A stretch of 64,000 bases of DNA from Sulfurimonas sp. HSL3-7 (GTDB taxonomy: Bacteria; Campylobacterota; Campylobacteria; Campylobacterales; Sulfurimonadaceae): NCBI RefSeq assembly GCF_039645985.1, contig NZ_CP147919.1, positions 1,426,001-1,490,000 of the forward strand, read 5' to 3'. Positions 52,359-61,677 of the stretch are shown here, in pieces. The translations under genes and the position numbers were made by a program. How positions within the stretch are numbered: position 1 is the first letter of the stretch; every line of letters starts with the position of its first letter. Under the pieces are notes generated by a model. The model saw only the letters and a list, made by a program, of their open reading frames with translations. It was not told where the DNA came from and ran no database searches.

Positions 52359-55300
52359 ATGTTGGAGTATAATAGTGTAAAGAAATTGACACAAAGTGCT
52401 ATTGTGAAACCCATAATAAAATATCTCTTTATTGCTCTTCTTGTTATTCTGACACTCACATTTTCTCTCATTTTTGTGCCCAGTGTCACCAAACTTCTTA
52501 CACAGAAGGCCGTAAACAGCTATTTAAATGTCAATGCAGACGTTACCTATGCCAGAGTGGGTTACAGCGGTTTTGATGCCTCCGGCACGCTTGATAATAA
52601 CGACACTTTCCATCTGCTCATTAAGCCGACCTCCTTCAACTCAGCCTTTGCCAGACTCCACTACGAAGGTAATCTCCACACTTTCTCGGCACTTACAGGA
52701 ACAGAGCTTCCCTACATTACGACTGAACTCAATGCGACCTTCCACACAGAGCGTCGTCTGGTGAAAATCGAGGCCGCCTTACTCAAGGGAGCGCTTAACG
52801 GTTTCATCAATCTCGAGAAAGCCACCTACGGTTATGAACTGCGCGATCTCAACATCTCCTCGTATCGTCTGCAGCAGCGTGAGCCGATACCGCTGTATGT
52901 GACAGGCCTGCTTTCGGCCAAAGGAGACGGCCGTATAGAAGCGCCTTATATGTTCCGCTTTAATATAGAGAGCAGAGCGTTGCAGCTTGAAGAGAACCTC
53001 ACCGCCCTTGTCTCTCCTGAACTTCAGCACCCTCTAGCGCTTGAACTTGCCTTCAAAGGAGATGTCGACGTCCATGCCTTCAGAGGCGATTTACGTGTAA
53101 AAAGCGCGCTCCTTGATATTCGGAGCCACTCCCTTGACTATGACTTTGACCGAAACCGGTTTGCCCTCAAGCTTGCATTGCAGAACCACGATCAGAAGAC
53201 CGTTCCTCTTAAATCCGTTACACTCGATCTAAACGGTACACGCACTGAGGACGATATCAACACTACCCTTGCCTTTCAGGCCGACGGTTATCGCTTTGAC
53301 AGCAGGGACCTCCACTATGATCTTGCTTCGAACACTCTCAAGATGGACTACACCCTCACCTCGCTTCAACGCGAACCGTTCAATCTCCAGGGCGACCACG
53401 CCCTTTTCGGAGATGTGGACTATACCGATAAGGTGCTGAAGCTCTCATTGACTTCAAAGTCCCTAAACGGCCCTGTTATACTTACGTTTCAGGACAAAAA
53501 GATTGAAATAATATCAAACAATATCAATTTAGAATCCCTTCAAGAGACAGCTAATCGGCCCGTCATTGTCGAAGGGAGTGTCGCCCTCCGTGCACAGGCT
53601 GACCTCGCTGCAGAAACGCCTTTGTGGAAAGCCTCACTGAAGAGCGACAACCTTGCCTTGCCTTTACGGTACCGCAAAGATATCGCCCTCGAAAATAACC
53701 TACACCTGACACTGAGCGCCGAAAATGACGCTAAGGGCGACGTCCGCCTGCGCCCGACGCTTAAAAGCAATACCGGGACAATCAATGAAAGCGCCCTGCA
53801 CTACGTCGCATCGTCACAAAGAGTCTTCTTTAATATCAATGTCAAAAAGCTTAAAACCCCGCATTACAACGCCTCCAGTCTCAACCTTCGGGGTTCATTC
53901 GATGCAAAGACGAACAGACTCGGCAAAACAGAACTGACAACACCCCATGAAAAAGTCGTCATCAACGCGCTGCGTTATGCCAAAAACGATATCAGAAGCA
54001 ATATCGACTTTACCATCGACCGCCTGGACCGTTTCGCAAAACTTAATAAAACATATGCGCTTTCCGCAACAAGCCATCTGCACTACACCCCGCAGAAGAG
54101 CACACTGAAGCTTATCAGCGAACAGCTTGGCAGCCTCTCGATGGTACGCAGCAAAGAGCAGCTAACGGTCTCGGGCAAAGAGCTGCCGGTAGAGGAGCTG
54201 CTGCGCCTGAGCGATCAGCCCCCTCTCATGAAGGGAGACCTGGCCTATGATCTGCACTACGGGAGATCTGCGATCAAAGCAAAAGTCACCTCTGACAAGC
54301 TCACTCTCCTTGGTGAGCACAACAGCACCGTACGTCCGTTTCCCCTTGATGCCCGGACTTCGCTCACATATAAGGATCAGCAATACAGAGGGCAGGCAAG
54401 CATCAAAACCGCCAATGAGGCACTCACATTCACCGGTCTCGCCGCCGATCTTGCCACCAAAGAGGTAAAGAGCCGTTACGCACTCGACATCAAGGCCCTC
54501 GACAAAAGCACATTCATCCTGCCTGAAGAGTTTAAAGGAACGCTGCACGCCCACGGCGGATTTGAACAGAACAGGGAGCAGCTCTTCACCCTTGATCTGC
54601 TGACCTTTCAACTGCCCAAAAAGTGGCACCGAAAACTCGACAAAGATGCCGCCACCTACCTTGATACCAACGTTTCATTTCACGCATACCGTCAGAAGGG
54701 GCAGCTTCATCTGGATGGAACACTCAGCAACCGTCTGCTCAGACTGGCGCTCTATGACACGCTGTTCGACACCGAATCCGGCACCTTTGCACTCAACAGC
54801 GCACTCAAAACCGCGCTATGGCTGAAAGATACAGATATCAAGGCGTCAGGAAAGTACAAAGAGGGGTATCTCTTTATAGCGAATGCCAACATAGATACCA
54901 AGCAGGAGACGATCGATATCGACGATCTCCGCTACGCTCCGGACGAGCAGAATCTCTCCGCAGGTTACAAACTGACCTTAAAAGCGTATCCCAACGCGCC
55001 CTACCGCGGCACGGCAGAGGTCGATGGTCATATCAGAACCAGACCCGAGCTTTATGCCACACTCAAAAGCAGTACGCTCGACGGCAATCTGACTGCCTAT
55101 TTCACCGATAAGAAACTGAAAATCGAAGCCGAAAATGTCGCTATTGCCAAACTGATCGCTTTCAGCGCCCAAGACCTCCCCATTACGCAAGGCAGACTCA
55201 ATGCCAATGTCTCCATCGTTTCCGGTTCGCCGTTTCTTGATGGCAATCTCTCGACTCTGCACGGCATCAGCGACATCAATATCTCCGACATGATACTCGA

Positions 55301-55928
55301 AGGCGTTCATCTTGATGCATCGCTGAAAACACTGCGTGAGTCACAGGACCTCTCTCTGTTTCAGGGCAGTTTCTCGGAACTTCCGATCGTCCGTACGCTC
55401 AAAGAGATCCCAACAGATCTGACCGGCCCGGATCTCAACAGCACGCACTTCAAAGCAATGCGTTTTCTAACGGATATCGACAAGGGCAGGCTCCGCTGTA
55501 AAGATTGCGCGCTCTCGACGGACAAGAACCTCATAGCAATGCGCGGCAATATCAATTTGAACTCCCGCCGTTTTGACAATTTCTATGTCGGTCTGCTCCA
55601 CCCCAGCAACTGCGCCTATTTCGTTGAAAAGATCGAGGGCGACCTTGACAATCCGCAGGTCCAATTGGCAAGAACCGGGTTCAATATCATCAGCGGTGCA
55701 GCGATCTCTCTGATTGGCAACGTCGGCAGCGTTGTTGATCTGGGCGCAGGCATCATCAAAAAAACCGGCACTGTCGTCGGCGATGTAGCGGCCTATGCGC
55801 CGGTCGTTGGCGAAACGACTAAAAAAACACTTACCAAAGTGACCGATACGCCGAAAGAGATCTCCAAAAAAGTGACCGAATGCACCCCATTTTACAACGG
55901 TGCGATCAAGCATCCAATGGTACATTAG
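52359..55928 (+). CDS. giant AsmA/TamB-like envelope protein (about 1190 aa)
   Basis: One N-terminal membrane helix (about residues 18-42) is followed by about 1100 residues of alternating short beta strands with a repeat-like rhythm, for example TLSNRLLRLALYDTLFDTES and ALNSALKTALWLKDTDI. The end (LHPSNCAYFVEKIEGDLDNP) and a hydrophobic C-terminus of the AsmA/YhdP/TamB type point to a lipid-bridging protein that spans the periplasm and helps move phospholipids or outer membrane proteins. The exact family member is not clear. A TATAAT at 52368-52373 lies within the first codons, so the real start may be TTG 52386 or GTG 52404. Confidence 0.75.
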   Translation: MLEYNSVKKLTQSAIVKPIIKYLFIALLVILTLTFSLIFVPSVTKLLTQKAVNSYLNVNADVTYARVGYSGFDASGTLDNNDTFHLLIKPTSFNSAFARLHYEGNLHTFSALTGTELPYITTELNATFHTERRLVKIEAALLKGALNGFINLEKATYGYELRDLNISSYRLQQREPIPLYVTGLLSAKGDGRIEAPYMFRFNIESRALQLEENLTALVSPELQHPLALELAFKGDVDVHAFRGDLRVKSALLDIRSHSLDYDFDRNRFALKLALQNHDQKTVPLKSVTLDLNGTRTEDDINTTLAFQADGYRFDSRDLHYDLASNTLKMDYTLTSLQREPFNLQGDHALFGDVDYTDKVLKLSLTSKSLNGPVILTFQDKKIEIISNNINLESLQETANRPVIVEGSVALRAQADLAAETPLWKASLKSDNLALPLRYRKDIALENNLHLTLSAENDAKGDVRLRPTLKSNTGTINESALHYVASSQRVFFNINVKKLKTPHYNASSLNLRGSFDAKTNRLGKTELTTPHEKVVINALRYAKNDIRSNIDFTIDRLDRFAKLNKTYALSATSHLHYTPQKSTLKLISEQLGSLSMVRSKEQLTVSGKELPVEELLRLSDQPPLMKGDLAYDLHYGRSAIKAKVTSDKLTLLGEHNSTVRPFPLDARTSLTYKDQQYRGQASIKTANEALTFTGLAADLATKEVKSRYALDIKALDKSTFILPEEFKGTLHAHGGFEQNREQLFTLDLLTFQLPKKWHRKLDKDAATYLDTNVSFHAYRQKGQLHLDGTLSNRLLRLALYDTLFDTESGTFALNSALKTALWLKDTDIKASGKYKEGYLFIANANIDTKQETIDIDDLRYAPDEQNLSAGYKLTLKAYPNAPYRGTAEVDGHIRTRPELYATLKSSTLDGNLTAYFTDKKLKIEAENVAIAKLIAFSAQDLPITQGRLNANVSIVSGSPFLDGNLSTLHGISDINISDMILEGVHLDASLKTLRESQDLSLFQGSFSELPIVRTLKEIPTDLTGPDLNSTHFKAMRFLTDIDKGRLRCKDCALSTDKNLIAMRGNINLNSRRFDNFYVGLLHPSNCAYFVEKIEGDLDNPQVQLARTGFNIISGAAISLIGNVGSVVDLGAGIIKKTGTVVGDVAAYAPVVGETTKKTLTKVTDTPKEISKKVTECTPFYNGAIKHPMVH

Positions 55929-56003
55929 GCAAAACGAATTACAAAGATAAAATGCGAAGACGACAAGAGAGTAAAGCTTAAGCACCCCCTAAAGGGCCAT
56001 AGA

Positions 56004-56624
56004 CTATTTGCCTATGCGCGGTATGATACCCCCTTCTTTTCCAACCAGGTTATCTATGATCTGAATTTTTGGTTTCCAGATGCTTTTTATACAGTGATCT
56101 CTTTTATTCGTACTGTTAGAGAGTTCATAATGCAGAACTGTGTTGTTTTGATCGAGACTTTTTTCCAATACAGCAGACTCCTCGTCATTAAACCCATAGA
56201 GCAGCTTCAGCGATTTTTTTGAAGCTGTCAAGGCCAGGAGATTGAGTTTGGTCCTGTTTTCATCCCGCAAGGTCAAGCGATAAAGTGTGAGGTTACCATA
56301 GCGCTTACGCTCTTTTACATCATAGGCATTAAAGATCAAATCAATTGATCGTTTATACGCATGATTAAACCGATAACCTGCGGCAGTCGTAATATCTTCA
56401 TAGACAAGACAACGTGCTTCATCAACCGCTAGAATATTTTGATCGATATAGAGTGCACTTAAATTGATACGTCTCTTCTCCACAATCGGCGTTTTGACGT
56501 TGATCATCGTCTGATCATTAGAGATCAGTAATTGACCACTCTTTGGCATACCGATCGAAGAATTCGAACAGGCCACTAAAAATGAAAGCAACCCTGTAAA
56601 AAGAACAGCTCTGAAAATCCGCAT
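56004..56624 (-). CDS. lipoprotein of unknown function (206 aa)
   Basis: The lipoprotein signal is MRIFRAVLFTGLLSFLVAC, with Cys 19. The mature part is beta-rich with two Cys (ARCLVYEDI, RDHCIKSIW). No family is recognised. It is divergent from the TetR gene, and its promoter region must include or adjoin the four TetR-type operators, so it may be a regulated target. Confidence 0.72.
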   Translation of the reverse strand: MRIFRAVLFTGLLSFLVACSNSSIGMPKSGQLLISNDQTMINVKTPIVEKRRINLSALYIDQNILAVDEARCLVYEDITTAAGYRFNHAYKRSIDLIFNAYDVKERKRYGNLTLYRLTLRDENRTKLNLLALTASKKSLKLLYGFNDEESAVLEKSLDQNNTVLHYELSNSTNKRDHCIKSIWKPKIQIIDNLVGKEGGIIPRIGK

Positions 56625-56754
56625 GATCCCCACCTTCAAAAATAAGAACTTCTGTTATTTTAACGTATCTGGAAATCGCCGCTCTGTTCACCTCTTTTTT
56701 CTGCCTTTTGTATGCCCCCTAGTATCGTTCTATATCAGCTTTTAAACCTGTTAT

Positions 56755-56776
56755 AAATCCCTTATTATAGGGATTT
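56755..56776. promoter_or_regulatory. inverted repeat AAATCCCT/AGGGATTT between divergent genes
   Basis: 8 bp arms (56755-56762 and 56769-56776) around 6 bases, lying just before the first TetR-type operator. It could be a further operator or, with the following T-run, a weak terminator. Confidence 0.4.
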
Positions 56777-56781
56777 TTAAA

Positions 56782-56903
56782 TATGAACAACTGTTCATAC
56801 CGAGAGTGCAAAAAGAACCTGTATATGAACAACTGTTCATATGCTTTTAAGCGCAGGTTAACAGTTGTTCATATATAGTTATATCCATATTAACAACTGT
56901 TCA
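56782..56903. promoter_or_regulatory. four-copy TetR-type operator array
   Basis: Two sites are TGAACA-AC-TGTTCA (56784-56797 and 56826-56839). One is TTAACAGTTGTTCA (56858-56871) and one TTAACAACTGTTCA (56890-56903). Site centres are 42, 32 and 32 bp apart, close to 4, 3 and 3 turns of B-DNA, so all sites face the same side. The last ends 12 bp before the TetR start. This strongly suggests that the TetR protein represses its own gene and perhaps the divergent lipoprotein. Confidence 0.82.
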
Positions 56904-56915
56904 CTTGAGGAAAAC

Positions 56916-57533
56916 ATGCAGCAAAGCAGCGGCGGCAAAAGCACAAAAGATCTGATACTAAAAGCGAGTATGGAGCTCTTCTCCGAATATGGCTACAAGG
57001 CAGCATCGGTTCGCAAAATCGCAGCCAAAGTAGGTATTAGAGAGAGTGCTCTCTACAACCACTTTACCAACAAAGAAGAGATCTTTAAAGCCGTTGCCGC
57101 CACCCTGTTCTCGACGCCGACATCACCTTCTCAAAGCGACAAAAGCATTGCTGAACGTGCCAAAGGTGGTAAAAAGTTCCTCTTCTCCTTTATCGTTGGC
57201 TACAAACTGATGACTTTTGATGCCAAGAATGAACGTCTTTTTCGAATACTGATGATTGAACTGCTGCAGAATAAGACCATCAGGGAGAGTTTTAAGAATG
57301 AATTCCACAACAACAACATCAAAATGCTTTCTGAGGCCTTCTTTGTGATGATGCAAGAGGATATTATCCGCTCAGGGGATCCAAAATTGATGGCGAACGA
57401 GTTTCTGAGCCCTCTTTTCTACCTCAGGCTGCAAGTTACCCTGCTAAAGATAGATAATGAACCTACGACTGCCCTATCTACGCAGTTTGAGAAGCATCTA
57501 GACTTTTTTTGGGAAAGCATTACTATTGGTTAA
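56916..57533 (+). CDS. TetR/AcrR-family transcriptional regulator
   Basis: The 205-residue protein has the TetR HTH in LILKASMELFSEYGYKAASVRKIAAKV followed by ESALYNHFTNKEEIFKAVAA (about residues 13-60). The C-terminal ligand domain is helical and of unknown specificity. ATG 56916 is preceded by GAGGAAAA; the frame is open to 56865, which would run through the operator array. It overlaps, or nearly so, the following lipocalin gene, which is probably in the same operon and under its control. Confidence 0.92.
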   Translation: MQQSSGGKSTKDLILKASMELFSEYGYKAASVRKIAAKVGIRESALYNHFTNKEEIFKAVAATLFSTPTSPSQSDKSIAERAKGGKKFLFSFIVGYKLMTFDAKNERLFRILMIELLQNKTIRESFKNEFHNNNIKMLSEAFFVMMQEDIIRSGDPKLMANEFLSPLFYLRLQVTLLKIDNEPTTALSTQFEKHLDFFWESITIG

Positions 57534-57534
57534 T

Positions 57535-58083
57535 ATGAGAGTTTTTTATGCGATTTTTTTACTGATTCCACTCTTTTTTTTTACAGCCTGCGGCACTCAA
57601 TCCATCCACCATCTCCAGAGTGTTGAAAGTGTTGATCAACAACGCTTTAGCACCACATGGAATGTTCTGGCCTATTATAAAAACATACATAACAGTGGCT
57701 GCGTCGGTTCTACCCTGACCTACCGCTATCTTAACAATGCGTTAAAGCTTACACGAAACTGTTACGACGGAAGTGGTCGGCTGAAAAGAGAGCATACTGC
57801 AGAGATCAAGCTGGCGACTGCATCCGACACGAGTAAATTCGATGTATATTACAACTGGTTTGAACAGTACGAGCAGTGGATTATCATGCTGGCAAGCGAC
57901 TACCGCTACAGTGTCATCGCCTCACCTGATCGAAAACGACTCTGGATTCTTTCAAAAGGCACCGTCTTAGACCCTGCAGACAGAGAACACATATTTGCAG
58001 GACTTTCACAAAACGGTTTTGATACCGCTAAGCTTTACTGGACCGGTTTTCAGGCAGCGTGTAACGCTAAATCTATTCACTGA
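57535..58083 (+). CDS. lipocalin (Blc-type) lipoprotein
   Basis: The protein from ATG 57535 has a lipoprotein signal (LLIPLFFFTAC, Cys about 19) and a single lipocalin domain. The segments FSTTWNVLAYYKNIHNSGC, KFDVYYNWFEQYEQWIIML and YSVIASPDRKRLWILSKGTV match bacterial Blc lipocalins, which are outer-membrane proteins that bind lysophospholipids or fatty acids. It follows the TetR gene by 1 bp. Its ligand is unknown, and it may be the main target of TetR. Confidence 0.85.
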   Translation: MRVFYAIFLLIPLFFFTACGTQSIHHLQSVESVDQQRFSTTWNVLAYYKNIHNSGCVGSTLTYRYLNNALKLTRNCYDGSGRLKREHTAEIKLATASDTSKFDVYYNWFEQYEQWIIMLASDYRYSVIASPDRKRLWILSKGTVLDPADREHIFAGLSQNGFDTAKLYWTGFQAACNAKSIH

Positions 58084-58192
58084 TTGCTGATTAGATGCAT
58101 TTTTGATATCTGATTTGGAGAATTGTAAAAGTACCATAACATAGTATTAAATAATATGAATACAAATTTTGATACATCATAGCGGATCACAA

Positions 58193-59050
58193 TTATAAAA
58201 ACTGAGACTGTTTCTGGATTTCCATGTATAGAAGCTTCAGAAGGCTATTCTCATTGAGGAAGCCGCCTTTGGTCTTGGTGAGCTTAGAAATCTGTCGATG
58301 GACCGATTTGATAATATTAGTCGCATAGACGATGCGGTGGATGTCGACGCGATAATTGAAACAGTTTGAGAGTTTTTTCCACTTGTTCCGCCACAACTGG
58401 ATGACGATTTGGAACCCACTTGTCTTCGAGCCGTTCCAGTTGCTCATCAATAGCCTCTTTGTAGATAGCCTGCAAGACTATTTTGAGCTCCCTGATGAAC
58501 ACCTTCTGGTTTTTTGAGGCGATGCAGCGTATCGAATTGCGCATCTTGTGCACAATACACAGTTGTATCTCCGTCTTGGGGGAATATGGCGTTGATGGTT
58601 TCGAGAAAGCACTTGAGCCCATCGACCGAGGCAATCAGGATATCCCCGACGTTACGTTTGTTCAGATCGGTCAGTACCTACAGTCAGAAGTTAGCCCCTT
58701 CGCTCTCGGAGAAGTAAAGCCACATCACCTCTTTTCTGCCATTACACCTATCCCCCCCCCAGGATCATATAGACAGCCTTGGTAGTATACCTGTCGTTCT
58801 CCTTGACCTTGTAATGGATCGCGTCGAGCATGACAAACGAATAGATAACTTCTAGCAGTCGTTGCCACCACTCTTTGACGCGGGCGATGATCTTGTCGGT
58901 AATGGTCATCTGATGTTTCTTGACGATCTGGGGTTCAAAAGTGGATTCTCTGTCTCTTGGCATGGAAAGCTCAAACTCCTCGTCCGAGCTTTTAAGCTGT
59001 TTATTATTGTAACCGTTTCTGAGGTTGGGATTACCCTTTAGGAATTCATC
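58193..59050 (-). pseudogene. broken IS256-family transposase
   Basis: Read on the minus strand from about 59050, pieces in three frames match IS256 transposases. They are NGYNNKQLKSSDEEFELSMP with RDRESTFEPQIVKKHQMT, then VMLDAIHYKVKENDRYTTKAV, then EVMWLYFSESEGAN, VGDILIASVDGLK, PKTEIQLCIVHKMRNSI and SVHRQISKLTKTKGGF. A G-run (58751-58760) causes a frame shift, and the ANF-stop-L-stop-VL segment near 58680 carries two stop codons where the family has Trp and Ser. The N-terminal third and inverted terminal repeats are not visible. The element is dead. Confidence 0.9.
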
Positions 59051-59275
59051 GATTGTGTGTAAAACACCTACCTTATAATTATTAGCTTGCGTAAAATTTG
59101 TTCTTTGTATCAGAATTTACTATCTCTGCCAATATATGAATGTTTATGGCAAGGAACATTGATCTAACTTGGTATTGATTCGAGAAATATATATTGTATT
59201 TTTTTGTTATATTAAATTATTTATAAGCTCGGTTGGACTATACTGTTTTAAAGTCCAAAAATAGAGGAAATGGAG
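59051..59275. other. A+T-rich spacer, promoter for small lipoprotein
   Basis: About 225 bp after the IS remnant. A TATACT box lies at 59239-59244 and is about 32 bp from the next start. No terminal repeats of the IS were found. Confidence 0.4.
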
Positions 59276-59437
59276 ATGAAGGATTTAATCAAAATGACAA
59301 CCTCTTGCTGGATCGTTGCAATGATATCATTGTTCACAGGATGTAGCGACAGAGAGGCCGGAGATTCAAGCAGTGTCACCCCCGCCGAAAGCAAAGAATG
59401 GGACAAAATGGAATGGGATAAAGGCCGGTGGGGATAA
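59276..59437 (+). CDS. small lipoprotein (53 aa)
   Basis: ATG 59276 with an AAATGGAG site opens a 53-codon frame. Its signal and lipobox (WIVAMISLFTGC, Cys 23) are followed by a short Ser/Asp-rich tail ending EWDKMEWDKGRWG, a repeated W-D-K pattern. It is too short for most gene finders but has a promoter-like TATACT, ribosome-binding site and lipobox in proper order. It is 39 bp before the collagen-like gene. Function unknown. Confidence 0.65.
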   Translation: MKDLIKMTTSCWIVAMISLFTGCSDREAGDSSSVTPAESKEWDKMEWDKGRWG

Positions 59438-59476
59438 TTCGCTACTACTTTTTTTAATTTAAAAAAAGGATTAATC

Positions 59477-60412
59477 ATGTTTTCATTAACTTACAATCGC
59501 GCACTTTCTTCAGTTGTTTCCCTGTTAGCAGCCTCTTCACTTGCAGGCGGTCAGGTCACCCTGCCATACACCTTTGAATCCGGCACCACAGCCAAAGCGT
59601 CGGAAGTCAACGCCAACTTCAGTACACTACAGAACGGTGTTAATGAAAATGATACACGATTGACGGCTGCTGATACTGCGTTACAGCAACAAATCGATAA
59701 TATTCAATTGATCCCAGGTCCACAAGGACCTCAGGGGATAGCTGGTCCGCAGGGACATCAGGGGGAGCAAGGTCCAGTTGGTCCAGAGGGACCGGCAGGG
59801 CCTGACACTGTGGCACGAGGAGACATTTGTTATATATACGCTCTCCTCGGAGCACCCCTTCCCGGGTATTGTGAAGCCGTTTCCATGGATAAAGTTGTCT
59901 TCGTAACTTCGCAAACTTTCACAGGAAATCTCGGTGGGGTTCAGGGTGCTGACACCATTTGCCAACAGGCAGCTAACGCTGCAGGCCTCGAGGGAAGCTT
60001 CAAGGCTTGGCTCGCCACAGATTATGACACATCAGCGCCTCATGTGCGCTTTGCGAAGCACTATCGCGGTTGGCACTACAAAAACACAGCCGGAAAAGTG
60101 GTGGCGTACGGCTGGGATGATCTTACAGACGGTACCCTTCAGAATCCTATCGATCACGATGAGTATGGCACTATTATTGGCTCACCTCATACAGTATGGT
60201 CAAATGTTAGAACCAATGGAACAACTAGGAGTACAGGGGACGGGAGTGATGGAACGATGGATTGTTTAGGATGGCAACATGGCACTTCCGTCTATAGTGG
60301 TTCTACCGGTAGCGCATATGATAATGAATCGCTTCAACAAAACTCAACATGGACAGAATCAGGTACGGTTTTGTGCAACCAGCCGTTACGCTTGTATTGT
60401 TTTCAACAATAA
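59477..60412 (+). CDS. exported collagen-like protein with DUF1554-type domain
   Basis: The first 25 residues are a signal-like hydrophobic stretch. Residues about 33-78 contain the segment found before tail-fibre-like coiled coils (TAKASEVNANFSTLQNGVNE). Residues 81-110 form ten perfect G-X-Y triplets, a collagen-like triple-helix segment. The C-terminal domain (about 125-311) has VFVTSQTFTGNLGGVQGAD, AKHYRGWHYKNTAG, GDGSDGTMDCLGWQHGTS and CNQPLRLYCF, which match DUF1554, a lectin-like domain found in outer-surface proteins. It is probably a trimeric surface fibre or adhesin. Confidence 0.82.
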   Translation: MFSLTYNRALSSVVSLLAASSLAGGQVTLPYTFESGTTAKASEVNANFSTLQNGVNENDTRLTAADTALQQQIDNIQLIPGPQGPQGIAGPQGHQGEQGPVGPEGPAGPDTVARGDICYIYALLGAPLPGYCEAVSMDKVVFVTSQTFTGNLGGVQGADTICQQAANAAGLEGSFKAWLATDYDTSAPHVRFAKHYRGWHYKNTAGKVVAYGWDDLTDGTLQNPIDHDEYGTIIGSPHTVWSNVRTNGTTRSTGDGSDGTMDCLGWQHGTSVYSGSTGSAYDNESLQQNSTWTESGTVLCNQPLRLYCFQQ

Positions 60413-60530
60413 GAGAGAATCAAAAGCGCCTGATTCAGGGTGCAGAGGCGTCCATATACGATTCTCTAAGTGCGGGAGATTACTTACTAATTGTCAGAAA
60501 ACTCTCAAAGAGACCGTTCAGGATTTTGTA

Positions 60531-60740
60531 TCAGCACACGATAGTATTTGAGATTGTATCATAAGTCAAAAGCTTCATCGAGCCTACCTTCGAATTAGAT
60601 GATATAATCAGCAAAGTTATTATGAGTGCCAAAAACGTTTTCTTCTTTGTTCTTCCAAGGACACGGTCTGCCAGCTCAGCGTTACAATGCGGACAACGTT
60701 TAGAAAAAGATGTTTTACTGCAGTTTTTACATTCTGCCAT
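60531..60740 (-). CDS. small zinc-ribbon membrane protein (69 aa)
   Basis: From ATG 60740 the product is MAECKNCSKTSFSKRCPHCN, with two CxxC knuckles typical of a zinc ribbon, followed by a basic stretch and one membrane helix (FLALIITLLII). Function is unknown. It is convergent with the collagen-like gene. The frame is open 15 codons further upstream, but the motif starts here. Confidence 0.55.
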   Translation of the reverse strand: MAECKNCSKTSFSKRCPHCNAELADRVLGRTKKKTFLALIITLLIISSNSKVGSMKLLTYDTISNTIVC

Positions 60741-60951
60741 TAAATCATCACTCCATTTTCTCATTTTTATTAAAACACTATGCAATTTGAAATAGTTTCA
60801 AACTATTCTGGATATTTTCTAATAAAATATATGATGCATTATACAAGTATCTGTGCATAAATATTATTTAATATTTGTTTTTTGTACGGAAATCAAGAAA
60901 TGTATGGTAATAAAATAGAGGAAGGAACAACCAAAATAGGTATTTTATAAG
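60741..60951. other. A+T-rich spacer
   Basis: About 210 bp, poor in G+C, with no open frame or repeat of note. Confidence 0.35.
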
Positions 60952-61451
60952 CAGGTACAACAATAAGCCGGGTTCTGTTAATGTGGCAATTAATCTACTC
61001 TATATATTACTATATAGCTCCAGCGAAACAATAGCAATGTAAGACGCTAACCATCTGTTTCTTGCTGCCAGGTTGGGTTTACATAGCTTCCAAGATTGCT
61101 CAAGGAACTGGTGGGCTCTTACCCCGCCGTTTCACCCTTACCACCTGTTTGAACAGAGTAGGAGCAAAAGCCCCTACTCCTACGCTGAGGCCGCTATGGC
61201 CACTAAAGTACAAAAATGCTTTCGGCATTTTCATAGACACTTATTCAGCGTATTCATCGTAAATCGCAAACATTGCTTATTCATTCAAAATTCAACATTC
61301 AACATTTACAATTCAACATTTCAGGTGGCGGTCTACTCTCTGTTGCACTATCCCTCGACTTGCGCCGGCCATCCGTTAGATGGAACCCTGTCTTACAGCA
61401 GCCCGGACTTTCCTCTTGACCTTGTGATCAAGCTACCACGTGTTGTACCTG
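60952..61451 (-). ncRNA. rnpB: RNase P RNA with A+T-rich insertion
   Basis: This is the catalytic RNA of RNase P. On the minus strand the 5' half carries the conserved GAGGAAAGTCCGGGC and CAGGGTTCCATCTAACGGAT, and the 3' end carries CAGAACCCGGCTTAT. P1 is formed by CAGGTACAACA (5' end, opposite strand of 61441-61451) and TGTTGTACCTG (60952-60962 region), a perfect 11 bp helix. The full length of about 500 nt is longer than the usual 330-420. The excess lies at about 61150-61325, including the simple repeat ATTCAAAATTCAACATTCAAC. Conserved cores look intact, so it should be functional. Confidence 0.93.
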
Positions 61452-61677
61452 TGCAATGATAGTCAAAAATAGATAAAAGATAGTAAACAGAATAAAGGAC
61501 AGAATCATAGTATTCAAAGGAAGGTATAGATATTGGGATGAGATACAAAAAATTGCTGCTAAAAATGCGTACAATGTGGATTAATTGCTGATCGAACAAT
61601 TGATATTATATAATATTTTGCGATAGATCAAAAAAAAAGCGGCCGGAACCGCTTCAAAACATGCAAAGCAGAGGTAA

